Assembly (NCBI RefSeq): GCF_014636315.1
Contig: NZ_BMED01000001.1
Coordinates: forward strand, 186,316-250,315
DNA from: Parundibacterium terreum
GTDB taxonomy: Bacteria > Pseudomonadota > Gammaproteobacteria > Burkholderiales > Burkholderiaceae_D
DNA: 64,000 nt
Reading direction: 5' to 3'
In this document: positions 33,418-41,793 of the stretch, piece after piece
How positions within the stretch are numbered: position 1 is the first letter of the stretch
Layout of the letters: every line of letters starts with the position of its first letter
Notes under the pieces: model-generated
The model's input: the letters and a program-made list of their open reading frames with translations, nothing else
Databases searched by the model: none
What the model was told of the DNA's origin: nothing
Program-made: the position numbers and the translations under genes

Positions 33418-33921
33418 ATGCAAAATCATTTCGAGCTGTTCCACCTTCCCCAACAATATGCGCTGGATCTTGCTCAGCTCGATATTGCTTACCGGGAAGT
33501 TCAGGCAACGGTACATCCTGACAAGTTTGTGCAAGCCGGCGATGCGGAAAAACGAGTGGCGATGCAATGGGCAACCCGTGCGAATGAAGCTTACCAGACG
33601 CTGAAAAAACCTTTGAAGCGTGCGACCTACCTGTGTGAGCTGAATGGTGTGGACCTGCAGTCGGAATCCAATACGTCGATGCCAGCCGCTTTCCTGATGC
33701 AGCAGATGGAATGGCGCGAGGCTTTTGACGATGCGCGCCAGGCCGGCGATATCGCGGCGCTAGACAAACTGGAGTCGGATCTACATGCAGCGTTGAAGTC
33801 CGAGTTGAATGCTGCCGGACAGGCACTGGATGCGGGCAATTTTGTTCTGGCGGCGCAAATCGTGCGTGCCTGCATGTTCCTGGAAAAATTCATCGCCGAC
33901 ATCGCGGTTCATGCCGAATAG
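33418..33921 (+). CDS. hscB: Co-chaperone HscB (Hsc20)
   Basis: J-domain partner that brings IscU to HscA and stimulates its ATPase. The 167-residue product has the HPD motif at residues 33-35 in the J domain and a helical C-terminal IscU-binding domain (MEWREAFDDA region). The frame is open upstream, but ATG 33418 gives the normal N-terminus (MQNHFELFHLPQQYALD). No clear Shine-Dalgarno precedes it, and 115 bp separate it from iscA, so its translation may be lower. Confidence 0.95.
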   Translation: MQNHFELFHLPQQYALDLAQLDIAYREVQATVHPDKFVQAGDAEKRVAMQWATRANEAYQTLKKPLKRATYLCELNGVDLQSESNTSMPAAFLMQQMEWREAFDDARQAGDIAALDKLESDLHAALKSELNAAGQALDAGNFVLAAQIVRACMFLEKFIADIAVHAE

Positions 33922-33999
33922 CGAGTCAGGGCCTGGTAACTGAAAAGCCTGCAGGCGTTATACTTCACATATTGTTTGCAACATCCATAAAAAAATTCA

Positions 34000-35865
34000 A
34001 TGGCACTTCTCCAGATTTCAGAACCAGGCATGTCCACCGCGCCGCATCAGCACAGGCTCGCGGTAGGGATAGACCTGGGCACCACCAACTCCCTGGTGGC
34101 AACCGTTCGCAATAGTATTCCCGAAGTATTGAATGACGAAGAAGGCCGCCCTCTGCTGCCGTCTGTCGTGCGTTATTTGCCGAATGGCCATGCACACATA
34201 GGCTATAAGGCGCAAGCAGCGCAAACTACAGATCCCAAGAACACAGTGGTCTCGGCCAAGCGTTTCATGGGGCGTGGTTTAAAGGATATCGCCTACGCGG
34301 AAAACTTGCCCTACGATTTTCACGACGCGCCTGGCATGGTGCAGTTGAAAACCGTTGCCGGCCTGAAGAGCCCTGTGGAAATCTCTGCGCAGATACTTGC
34401 CACCCTCCGCCAGCAGGCCGAGGATGCGCTGGGCGATGATCTGGTGGGTGCGGTGATTACGGTGCCTGCTTATTTCGATGATGCACAACGGCAGGCAACC
34501 AAGGATGCGGCCAAGCTGGCCGGCCTGAATGTCCTGCGCCTGCTGAACGAGCCGACTGCGGCTGCTATCGCCTATGGCCTCGATAATGCATCTGAGGGTA
34601 TTTATGCGGTCTACGATCTGGGCGGCGGCACCTTCGATATTTCCATCCTGAGGATGAGCAAGGGTGTTTTTGAAGTGCAGGCCACCGGTGGCGATTCCGC
34701 GCTGGGCGGCGATGACTTTGACCACAGGCTGTTTTGCTGGGTATTGCAGCAGGCGCAGTTACCTCCGCTGTCGGATGAAGATACCAGCCTGTTGATGGTC
34801 AAGGCGCGTGAAGCAAAGGAAATCCTGTCTTCGCAGACCTCCACCCATTTCGACGCCATACTCAGCACCGGTGAGGAAGTCCATCTCGTCATTGAGGCAG
34901 CCGTTTTTGCTGAAATTACCCAGCATCTGGTGGCCAAGACGATTACCCCTTCCAAAAAAGCGCTGCGCGATGCCGGGTTGACAGTCGATGATGTGGACGG
35001 TGTCGTGCTAGTTGGCGGCGCTACCCGTATGCCGCATGTGCGCAAAGCCGTCGGCGAATTCTTTCAGACCACTCCGCTCGCCAATATCGATCCTGACAAG
35101 GTAGTGGCCCTCGGTGCTGCAATGCAGGCCAATCTGCTGGCCGGCAACCGCGCGCCTGGCGATGACTGGCTGCTGCTGGACGTGATTCCATTGTCTTTGG
35201 GCGTAGAAACCATGGGCGGGCTGGCTGAAAAAGTCATTCCACGCAATTCCACCATCCCTTGCGCGCGCGCGCAGGAATTTACCACTTTCAAGGATGGCCA
35301 GACCGCACTGGCAATCCACGTCGTACAAGGTGAGCGTGAGTTGGTCAGCGATTGCCGCTCACTCGCCAAATTTGAGCTACGCGGCATTCCGCCGATGGCG
35401 GCAGGCGCTGCGCGTATCCGCATCACCTATCAGGTGGATGCAGACGGCTTGCTGTCGGTCTCTGCGCGTGAACTGCGTTCCGGCGTCGAGGCGTCGATTG
35501 TCGTCAAGCCTTCTTATGGACTGGGTGACGACGAAGTGACACGCATGCTGCAAGATTCCTTTAAATCCGCCGAAGGCGATATGCAGTTGCGTGCATTAAA
35601 GGAGGAACAGGTTGAAGCGGAACGCATTCTGTTGGCGACCCAATCGGCGATGGATGCGGATAGTCATTTGCTGTCTGAATCCGAGCGCGAGTCCGTCTCG
35701 CAATTGATGCAGCAGGTGCGGGGATTGGCTGCAACAGCCGACCACACCCAGCTCAAGCAGGCGATAGAAGCCCTGGCGGACGGAACGGAAGAGTTTGCGG
35801 CGCGACGCATGGACCAAAGCGTGCGCACGGCCCTGGCCGGAAAAAAACTGGACGACATCGTCTGA
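34000..35865 (+). CDS. hscA: Hsp70-type chaperone HscA
   Basis: Specialised Hsp70 that drives cluster release from IscU. The 621-residue protein starts [12 protein letters not shown] and shows the ATPase motifs [26 protein letters not shown] and [14 protein letters not shown], followed by a substrate-binding domain. Length and start match E. coli HscA. It lies 78 bp downstream of hscB. Confidence 0.97.
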   Translation: MALLQISEPGMSTAPHQHRLAVGIDLGTTNSLVATVRNSIPEVLNDEEGRPLLPSVVRYLPNGHAHIGYKAQAAQTTDPKNTVVSAKRFMGRGLKDIAYAENLPYDFHDAPGMVQLKTVAGLKSPVEISAQILATLRQQAEDALGDDLVGAVITVPAYFDDAQRQATKDAAKLAGLNVLRLLNEPTAAAIAYGLDNASEGIYAVYDLGGGTFDISILRMSKGVFEVQATGGDSALGGDDFDHRLFCWVLQQAQLPPLSDEDTSLLMVKAREAKEILSSQTSTHFDAILSTGEEVHLVIEAAVFAEITQHLVAKTITPSKKALRDAGLTVDDVDGVVLVGGATRMPHVRKAVGEFFQTTPLANIDPDKVVALGAAMQANLLAGNRAPGDDWLLLDVIPLSLGVETMGGLAEKVIPRNSTIPCARAQEFTTFKDGQTALAIHVVQGERELVSDCRSLAKFELRGIPPMAAGAARIRITYQVDADGLLSVSARELRSGVEASIVVKPSYGLGDDEVTRMLQDSFKSAEGDMQLRALKEEQVEAERILLATQSAMDADSHLLSESERESVSQLMQQVRGLAATADHTQLKQAIEALADGTEEFAARRMDQSVRTALAGKKLDDIV

Positions 35866-35896
35866 GATGACTCCTGAAAATTGAATAGAGAAAACA

Positions 35897-36235
35897 ATGC
35901 CTCAAATTATTGTATTGCCCCATCCCGTGCTGTGCCCTGAAGGCGTAGTGATTGATGCGCCTAAAGGAAAGTCTTTGTGCGAAGCCTTGCTGGAAAACGA
36001 CGTCGAGATCGAGCACGCCTGCGAGATGTCATGTGCCTGCACCACCTGCCACGTTGTGATCAGGGAAGGTTTCAAATCCCTTAACGAGTCCACCGATGAT
36101 GAAGAAGATCTGCTGGACGCAGCATGGGGTCTGGAAGCGACTTCCCGCCTGTCATGCCAGGCCGTAGTCGGCGATGAAGACATAACGATAGAGATTCCCA
36201 AGTACACGATCAACCACGCCCGCGAAAATCATTGA
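35897..36235 (+). CDS. fdx: ISC-type [2Fe-2S] ferredoxin
   Basis: Adrenodoxin-type ferredoxin that gives electrons to cluster assembly. The 112-residue product has cluster ligands Cys42, Cys48, Cys51 and Cys87, with the extra conserved Cys46 of ISC ferredoxins (CEMSCACTTCHV). It follows hscA by 31 bp. Confidence 0.97.
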   Translation: MPQIIVLPHPVLCPEGVVIDAPKGKSLCEALLENDVEIEHACEMSCACTTCHVVIREGFKSLNESTDDEEDLLDAAWGLEATSRLSCQAVVGDEDITIEIPKYTINHARENH

Positions 36236-36260
36236 GCCTGACGGCTAAAGAGGTGATCCT

Positions 36261-36455
36261 ATGAAATGGACTGATTCGACACGTATCGCCGAAGCGCTAT
36301 ACGATAAGTTTCCGGATATTGACCCGCTGACGATACGCTTCACCGACCTGCATCAGTGGGTATGTGAACTGGATGGCTTTAACGATGATCCGCAGCGCTC
36401 GGGCGAAAAAATCCTGGAAGCCATACAAATGGCTTGGATAGAAGAAGCCAAATAG
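36261..36455 (+). CDS. iscX: IscX, iron-sulfur assembly modulator
   Basis: A 64-residue acidic protein that binds IscS and iron and tunes cluster formation. It carries the family pattern: [34 protein letters not shown] and the C-terminal [10 protein letters not shown]. Last gene of the isc operon, with a terminator after it. Confidence 0.96.
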   Translation: MKWTDSTRIAEALYDKFPDIDPLTIRFTDLHQWVCELDGFNDDPQRSGEKILEAIQMAWIEEAK

Positions 36456-36496
36456 GCATCTCGACTGATGCTTAAATGAGCACCCAAATAGCTGTT

Positions 36497-36538
36497 CAAA
36501 AACAACCCGTCTCTTTCCAGGCGGGTTTTGTCTTTTTT
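36497..36538 (+). terminator. Rho-independent terminator of the isc operon
   Basis: AAC-ACCCG and CGGGTTTT form a stem around a 12-nt loop, with a T-rich tract (TCTTTTTT) after it, 40 bp past iscX. Confidence 0.8.
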
Positions 36539-36799
36539 GGGCTGGCATAACTTGCCGAAACGTAAAAAATCTTCTACTATTGGCAAGCTTGCCCGTAATG
36601 AAGAGAAGATGTAGCTGGCCTATCAAATTCAAGATATTGCACGCTGTGCATATTGCGGGAGGCTTTGCAGATCATGCGTGGCATTGCGTTTGGAGTAGTT
36701 TCCGTCTTGTGAATTCGTTTCCGCGCAATACGGAAATACTTCTGCCGGACCTGACCTTCTAAATTCGCTCATCAGAAAGTGATGCACAAGGATCTTGCA
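36539..36799 (+). promoter_or_regulatory. Long leader and promoter of the orphan kinase gene (gap without a gene)
   Basis: The gap after the isc terminator holds a good sigma-70 promoter: TTGCCG (36552-36557), 17 bp, TACTAT (36575-36580). It predicts a leader of about 210 nt before the kinase gene. A 60-codon frame at 36580-36762 has no Shine-Dalgarno or family features and I do not call it. Nothing else is evident. Confidence 0.45.
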
Positions 36800-38410
36800 A
36801 TGCAGTTTCGACATCTCTTATCTGCTATCCGCAGTCGAATTACACTTAGGTCGGCGATTATCTCGGCGGTTTGCGTAGGATTGATTTTTCCATCCGCTAT
36901 CCTCATCCCTTTCCATCTGCGTACGATTGAAGATGCCGCCCGCTTGCGCATGGCGGAAGATCATAAGCGCCTTGCGGATATTCTCGCGGTTATTCTTAGC
37001 GAACCCTTGTGGCAGATCACGCCGGAGATCGCCAATGTTTCCAGCGAAGTGGTGTATTCCGATGAGCGCGTAGCAAAAATCGAAGTCATCACGCTGCCGG
37101 ATCACAAGAACTTCATTACCAACGACAAGCGCATGGCGACCCAGACCGGGCCGTTCAAAACCTTGTCGCATGAAATCAAGCACGGCGAGCAGATCATAGG
37201 CGAAGTCAAGCTGACGATGGCCGAAGACCTGTTGCTGGAAAGCCTGCGCTCCGATCGTAACCGCTATGCAATCACCGCGGCCCTGTCATTGATCATGGCC
37301 ATCGTATTCATCCTGCTGGTGCTGCAGTGGCGGCTGGTCCAGCCTATCCGCGTGCTGATGAGCGAATCGGACCGGCTGGCTAACGGCGAGCTTGGCGAGC
37401 CTATCGCTTTGAACCGCGAAGACGAGCTAGGGCACCTCGCGCTCAGCCTGGAGGCTACAAGGCAGGCTCTGCAACGTTCTTTCTCTGATCTTGAAGTGAA
37501 AAACCAGCAATTGCTGGAGTATTCCGGCACCCTGGAGTCCAAGGTCAAGCTGCGCACCCAGGAGCTGGAAAACGCCAACCTGAATCTGGAATCCGCGCTC
37601 GCCAACGTGAACAGCGCCCAGAATGAACTGGCGCGCGTGGAGCGCATGGCAGCATTGGGCTCCATGGTGGCCGGCGTTGCACATGAGCTGAATACACCGC
37701 TGGGCAACTGCCTATTGGTGGCCAGTACGCTGGAAGAAGAAACCAAGAATTTGCTGACGCTGCTGGAAAATGGCGGAATGCGCCGCTCCGACCTGAGCCG
37801 CTACGCGGCCACTGCCGCAGAATCGACCAAGCTGCTATTGCGCGGCTTGCAGCAATCTGCGCGCCTGGTCGGCGACTTCAAGCAGGTGGCAGTGGATCAG
37901 TCTAGTGCTCAGCGCCGCCAATTCACACTGCTGGTGATGTTGCAGGAACTGGCTGCCCTGCTCCACTCCAGCTTGCGCAAAACGCCATTCACGCTGGAGC
38001 TGGATATTCCAGCCAATATCGAACTCGATAGCTATCCGGGCCCCTTGGGCCAGGTATTCACTAATCTGGTTAACAATGCAGTTGCGCACGGATTGGATGG
38101 ACGTAACGAGGGCCACATGCGCTGCTTTGCCCAGCAACAGGGCGATCATGTGCTGATTGTGTTTGAAGATAACGGCAAGGGTATACCGCCGGAAATTATC
38201 AACCGGATATTTGAACCCTTCTTCACCACCAAGTTTGGTCAGGGTGGTAGCGGCCTGGGCCTGAGTATTACATTCAATATCATCAGCAATGTGCTTGGTG
38301 GGGAAATCAGGGTTTCCAGCGTAATCGGCCAGGGATCCCGTTTTGAAATCAGCATTCCGTTGAAAGCGCCGGGCAGCCAGGAATCCGGAAACCCGCTGCT
38401 GAGCCATTAG
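36800..38410 (+). CDS. Membrane sensor histidine kinase (orphan)
   Basis: A 536-residue kinase. Helix 1 is near residues 13-38, a periplasmic sensing domain of about 130 residues follows, helix 2 is near 155-175 (AITAALSLIMAIVFILLVLQW), then HAMP, a coiled coil (about 230-280), a dimerisation domain with phospho-acceptor His295 (AHELNTPLGN) and an ATPase domain with N box, DNGKGIPPE and GGSGLGLSI. ATG 36800 has AAGGA 7 nt upstream; 36782 is possible. No response regulator gene is adjacent. The Asn-Thr-Pro-Leu-Gly H box resembles kinases that act on diguanylate or chemotaxis-like outputs, but its partner is unknown. Confidence 0.9.
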   Translation: MQFRHLLSAIRSRITLRSAIISAVCVGLIFPSAILIPFHLRTIEDAARLRMAEDHKRLADILAVILSEPLWQITPEIANVSSEVVYSDERVAKIEVITLPDHKNFITNDKRMATQTGPFKTLSHEIKHGEQIIGEVKLTMAEDLLLESLRSDRNRYAITAALSLIMAIVFILLVLQWRLVQPIRVLMSESDRLANGELGEPIALNREDELGHLALSLEATRQALQRSFSDLEVKNQQLLEYSGTLESKVKLRTQELENANLNLESALANVNSAQNELARVERMAALGSMVAGVAHELNTPLGNCLLVASTLEEETKNLLTLLENGGMRRSDLSRYAATAAESTKLLLRGLQQSARLVGDFKQVAVDQSSAQRRQFTLLVMLQELAALLHSSLRKTPFTLELDIPANIELDSYPGPLGQVFTNLVNNAVAHGLDGRNEGHMRCFAQQQGDHVLIVFEDNGKGIPPEIINRIFEPFFTTKFGQGGSGLGLSITFNIISNVLGGEIRVSSVIGQGSRFEISIPLKAPGSQESGNPLLSH

Positions 38411-38595
38411 TAAGTTATTGATGAAATTGCAATGCCCAGACAAGCATCAGTCTTGCCTGGGGATCACAAAGGCTGGGCGTGTCAAAATTGAGACATGCCT
38501 GACAGTATCCTGAAAATTTTGCGTGCTTTATCAGTGCCTGCGCCGTACATCCTCCCGTTCTGTATCCCAATATTGCATTGCTGACACCCTTGCCC

Positions 38596-38614
38596 ACCCC
38601 GTCTGGGGTACAAT
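38596..38614 (+). promoter_or_regulatory. Dyad and -10 box before thyA
   Basis: ACCCC-GTCT-GGGGT (38596-38609) overlaps a TACAAT -10 box (38609-38614), 27 bp upstream of the thyA start. No good -35 is seen at normal spacing. The dyad could be an operator or simply a short hairpin. Confidence 0.35.
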
Positions 38615-38640
38615 CTGGGTAAACCAATTTCATTTTCGCC

Positions 38641-39435
38641 ATGCAACAATATCTCGATTTCATGCGCCATGTTCAACAGCATGGCACGCAAAAAACTGAC
38701 CGCACAGGGACTGGAACCTTGTCGGTATTCGGCTATCAGATGCGTTTTGATTTGAGCCAGGGCTTTCCCGCTCTGACCACCAAAAAACTGCATATGAAGT
38801 CCATCATCCATGAGTTGATCTGGTTTCTGGCCGGCTCAACCAATATCAAATATCTGAAAGATAATGGCGTTTCCATCTGGGATGAGTGGGCGGACGAGAA
38901 TGGTGAGCTGGGGCCGGTTTACGGTTCGCAGTGGCGTAACTGGCCGGCGCCGAACGGCGAGCATATCGACCAGATCAGCCAGTTGATACAACAGATCAAG
39001 AGCAATCCGGACTCGCGCCGCCTGATCGTTTCAGCCTGGAACGTAGCGGATATTCCGCAAATGAAATTGCCGCCTTGCCATGCGTTTTTCCAGTTTTATG
39101 TAGCTGACGGCAAACTGTCTTGTCAGTTGTACCAGAGAAGTGCGGATATCTTCCTCGGCGTTCCTTTTAATATTGCATCGTATGCGCTGCTGACGCACAT
39201 GGTGGCCCAGCAGACCGGTCTTGAGGTTGGTGATTTTATCTGGACGGGTGGCGATTGCCATCTATACTCCAATCATATGGAGCAAGTCCAGGAGCAATTG
39301 TCGCGTACGCCTTTTGCGCCACCCAAGCTGCTCATCAAGCGTAAGCCGGATTCGATTTTTGATTATAAATTTGAAGATTTTGAGATCACGGATTATCAAT
39401 TCCATCCGCATATAAAAGCACCTGTTGCTGTTTAA
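38641..39435 (+). CDS. thyA: Thymidylate synthase
   Basis: Methylates dUMP to dTMP with methylene-tetrahydrofolate. The 264-residue protein has the usual length and the catalytic Cys146 in [12 protein letters not shown], with the Arg-rich phosphate site [10 protein letters not shown] and DCHLYSNH. folA, which regenerates its folate, is next in the same direction. Confidence 0.98.
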   Translation: MQQYLDFMRHVQQHGTQKTDRTGTGTLSVFGYQMRFDLSQGFPALTTKKLHMKSIIHELIWFLAGSTNIKYLKDNGVSIWDEWADENGELGPVYGSQWRNWPAPNGEHIDQISQLIQQIKSNPDSRRLIVSAWNVADIPQMKLPPCHAFFQFYVADGKLSCQLYQRSADIFLGVPFNIASYALLTHMVAQQTGLEVGDFIWTGGDCHLYSNHMEQVQEQLSRTPFAPPKLLIKRKPDSIFDYKFEDFEITDYQFHPHIKAPVAV

Positions 39436-39557
39436 TTGGATGGATCTTTTGGCAACATCAGTCTCTGAATAGCTTGTCTGTCGTCATCATGTAAAGCTGG
39501 GCAAAACTGGTGGCATTTGTCGCAAAGCGACGCTAGCATTGTTTCACCGTCATCACT

Positions 39558-40040
39558 ATGTCATTACTTACAATTATTGTTGCAACAGATAGCAATATGG
39601 GAATCGGTATCAATAATTCCCTGCCGTGGAAGCTGTCGGAAGATATGGCGCACTTTAAAAGTACGACATCCGGCCATCCTATTATCATGGGCAGGAAGAC
39701 TTTCGATTCAATAGGAAGACCGCTGCCCAAGCGGCGCAATATTGTTATTTCGCGCAACCCTGAATGGCAGCATGAAGGCGTGGAATGCGTGCATTCGCTG
39801 GAAGATGCTTGCAAGCTGGTCGCCGGAGAAGAAGCGTTTGTCATCGGTGGCACCCAGATTTACCAGCAGGCCCTGCCCTTGTCCAGCAAGTTGATCGTAA
39901 CGGAAATTCATAGCCGCTTTAATTGCGATGCTTTTTTCCCGAAAATCTCTGCTGAAGAATGGACGGAAGTCAGCCGGGACGCGCGGCAATCAGAGCAAAA
40001 CGATTTTACCTATGCGTTTGTAACTTATCAGCGCGTTTAA
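39558..40040 (+). CDS. folA: Dihydrofolate reductase
   Basis: Reduces dihydrofolate, the by-product of ThyA, to tetrahydrofolate with NADPH. The 160-residue protein has Trp24 and active-site Asp29 in SLPWKLSEDMAHFK, the GRKTFDSIGRPLP segment, and FVIGGTQIYQQAL. It lies 122 bp after thyA, the common thyA-folA order. Confidence 0.97.
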   Translation: MSLLTIIVATDSNMGIGINNSLPWKLSEDMAHFKSTTSGHPIIMGRKTFDSIGRPLPKRRNIVISRNPEWQHEGVECVHSLEDACKLVAGEEAFVIGGTQIYQQALPLSSKLIVTEIHSRFNCDAFFPKISAEEWTEVSRDARQSEQNDFTYAFVTYQRV

Positions 40041-40113
40041 GGTCATAAGCTGGCAGTAAGCGAGCAAATAAACAAGTAAAAATAAATCAAAAATTGAAGG
40101 AATAGAGGAATAT

Positions 40114-40683
40114 ATGTCTGAATCAGGTTTCCACGTACACGGCCCTCATGACCATGAACTGGAGCACGCAGCCCACGGTAACGATGATTTCGCCAGCAGG
40201 ATCGCGGTAATGACAGCGATCATGGCGACCGTAGGCGCATTGTTTGGCTTCCAGGGCGGTGCCACGCAAAATGATGCAGCCATGTTCAAGAATGATGCCG
40301 CTATCCGGAAAACCGAGGCATCAGACCAGTGGAATTACTATCAGGCTAAATCCAATAAACAGAATCTGGCTGAGTTGGCGATGACATTGCCGGGTGTTGA
40401 TGCTGGCAAGTACAAGGCAGATCTGGAACGCTATAAATCGGAAAAAGAAGTCATCAAGAAGAAAGCGGAATCTTTAGAGGCGGAGTCGGCAGAATTTGAG
40501 CACAAATCGGAAGCCGCACTGCACCAGCATCATCGCTGGGCGCAGGCCACAACAGCCTTGCAAATTGCGATCTCGCTGGCGGCGATCACCTTGCTGACAA
40601 GGAAGAAGTGGCTGCAAATTGGTTCATACGGAGTAGCAGGTTTGGGGGTAGTGCTGGCAGCGCTGGCTTGGCTGCACATCTGA
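40114..40683 (+). CDS. DUF4337 membrane protein
   Basis: A 189-residue protein with a His-rich start, one helix near residues 30-50 (AVMTAIMATVGALFGFQGG), a charged coiled-coil middle (about 95-140) and two C-terminal helices. The layout fits DUF4337, a family without a known function. Shine-Dalgarno AGAGGAA precedes the ATG. It is 73 bp after folA and 24 bp before the outer-membrane protein gene, so it may be in either transcript. Confidence 0.75.
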   Translation: MSESGFHVHGPHDHELEHAAHGNDDFASRIAVMTAIMATVGALFGFQGGATQNDAAMFKNDAAIRKTEASDQWNYYQAKSNKQNLAELAMTLPGVDAGKYKADLERYKSEKEVIKKKAESLEAESAEFEHKSEAALHQHHRWAQATTALQIAISLAAITLLTRKKWLQIGSYGVAGLGVVLAALAWLHI

Positions 40684-40707
40684 CAAGATCGACAAGAGGT
40701 ATAAAAA

Positions 40708-41469
40708 ATGAAAAAAATACTCTGTTCTTCCCTGTGCTCAGTTCTCTTACTCGGCGTTTTTTCTGCGCATGCGCAGACGTCGGATTTTGCCCAGTTCCTG
40801 GCGCCGAACTACGTGGTAAAAAACACAGACTATTCGCTGGGCGCTGCGATTCCCGGTTTTTCACGCAATAATGCGCAGGATGAGCGCCGACCGACTGGCT
40901 ATCTGGCGTTTTCCGGCTTCGGCTACAATTTTTCCAAAGACGCCGGCATCCAGTATGGTTTGCAATTGAGCGCGGAGACGGTCCGTGATCTGTCGCGCCC
41001 TATCCGCTCGCACGGAGTGCTGGATAGCGATACAACGCTGGAGTCCGGTGCTTTTTTCAACTATGTACCCAGCCCCAACTATGCCCTGGTGTCATCAGTG
41101 CGTTATGGTTCAGGCCTGGACCGTAATGGCGTGCAGTTGAGTCTAGGCGGATTGTTCAACAAATCCCTGGGCCAGAAGCACCAGCTGTCAGCCAGCGTGG
41201 GAGCGAATTGGGCCAATTCCAATTACCAACAATCTTATTTCGGCGTGAACGCAGTGCAGTCGGCCAATAGCGGCTACTCCCAGTTCTCGCCATCGGCCGG
41301 CTTGACCGATATCCGCCTGGGCGCGGCATGGAACTGGAACATCGACTCCAACTGGTCCCTGACTACCGGCGCATCCTTGAAGCATTTGATGGGCGATGCC
41401 GCGCGTAGTCCGTTTGTGTCGGAAAAGAATCCGGTTAGCGTATTTTCTGCTGCGACCTATCGCTTTTAA
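40708..41469 (+). CDS. MipA/OmpV-type outer membrane protein
   Basis: A 253-residue protein with a signal peptide (cleavage after SAHA, near residue 22), then alternating hydrophobic/polar beta strands ending in a C-terminal Phe (SAATYRF), as in outer membrane barrels. The YSLGAAIPGFSR opening and the GAAWNWNIDSNWSLTTGASLKHLMGDAARSPFV end match the MipA/OmpV family, linked to murein-hydrolase scaffolding or stress in other bacteria. Confidence 0.8.
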   Translation: MKKILCSSLCSVLLLGVFSAHAQTSDFAQFLAPNYVVKNTDYSLGAAIPGFSRNNAQDERRPTGYLAFSGFGYNFSKDAGIQYGLQLSAETVRDLSRPIRSHGVLDSDTTLESGAFFNYVPSPNYALVSSVRYGSGLDRNGVQLSLGGLFNKSLGQKHQLSASVGANWANSNYQQSYFGVNAVQSANSGYSQFSPSAGLTDIRLGAAWNWNIDSNWSLTTGASLKHLMGDAARSPFVSEKNPVSVFSAATYRF

Positions 41470-41524
41470 CCGTTTGCCTTGGGTGGCTGGCTATCCTGGC
41501 CTCGGGCCTTGGGCTCAGCCTTAA

Positions 41525-41560
41525 CCAGCCCTAAGCCTCAGGGGCTGGCGTTTCTATTTC
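41525..41560 (+). terminator. Weak terminator after the MipA-like gene
   Basis: CCAGCCC pairs with GGGCTGG around a 10-nt loop; the following tract is only moderately T-rich, so termination is probably partial. Confidence 0.5.
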
Positions 41561-41793
41561 ACTAATTTTCCGCCAATATGGCAGCTAGCGCTGCCCGCAA
41601 TATGACGAAAACATGAAATTTTCGTCCAAGTGCCGGATTTAGGATTTTTTTTCACATCTTCGCCCCCATATCTGAGAAAATTCGGTCTTTGAATTTTTCG
41701 GCGCGCAAGCGGTTGCCATAACCGGGGTTGAATTGGATCCCTTCCCGGTTAACTTGCCCAGGCGTCTCCCCTTCATGTTTTTTGGAGACCTCC
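41561..41793 (+). promoter_or_regulatory. Structured leader of the decarboxylase gene
   Basis: The gene-free stretch 41470-41793 contains, besides the weak terminator, three more hairpins: GGCAGC-TAGC-GCTGCC near 41580, GACGAAAA/TTTTCGTC (41604-41626, perfect 8 bp), and GTCTCC (41764-41769)/GGAGAC (41784-41789). The last includes the ribosome-binding site of the decarboxylase gene. No RNA family is recognised. Confidence 0.5.

Noticed and set aside
36580..36762. A 60-codon frame between iscX and the kinase gene
   Set aside because: No Shine-Dalgarno and no features; it lies in the predicted leader of the kinase gene.
41728..41793. N-terminal extension of the decarboxylase (22 codons)
   Set aside because: Family members start at MKFRFPIVIIDED-like sequence, and the ribosome-binding site fits ATG 41794.
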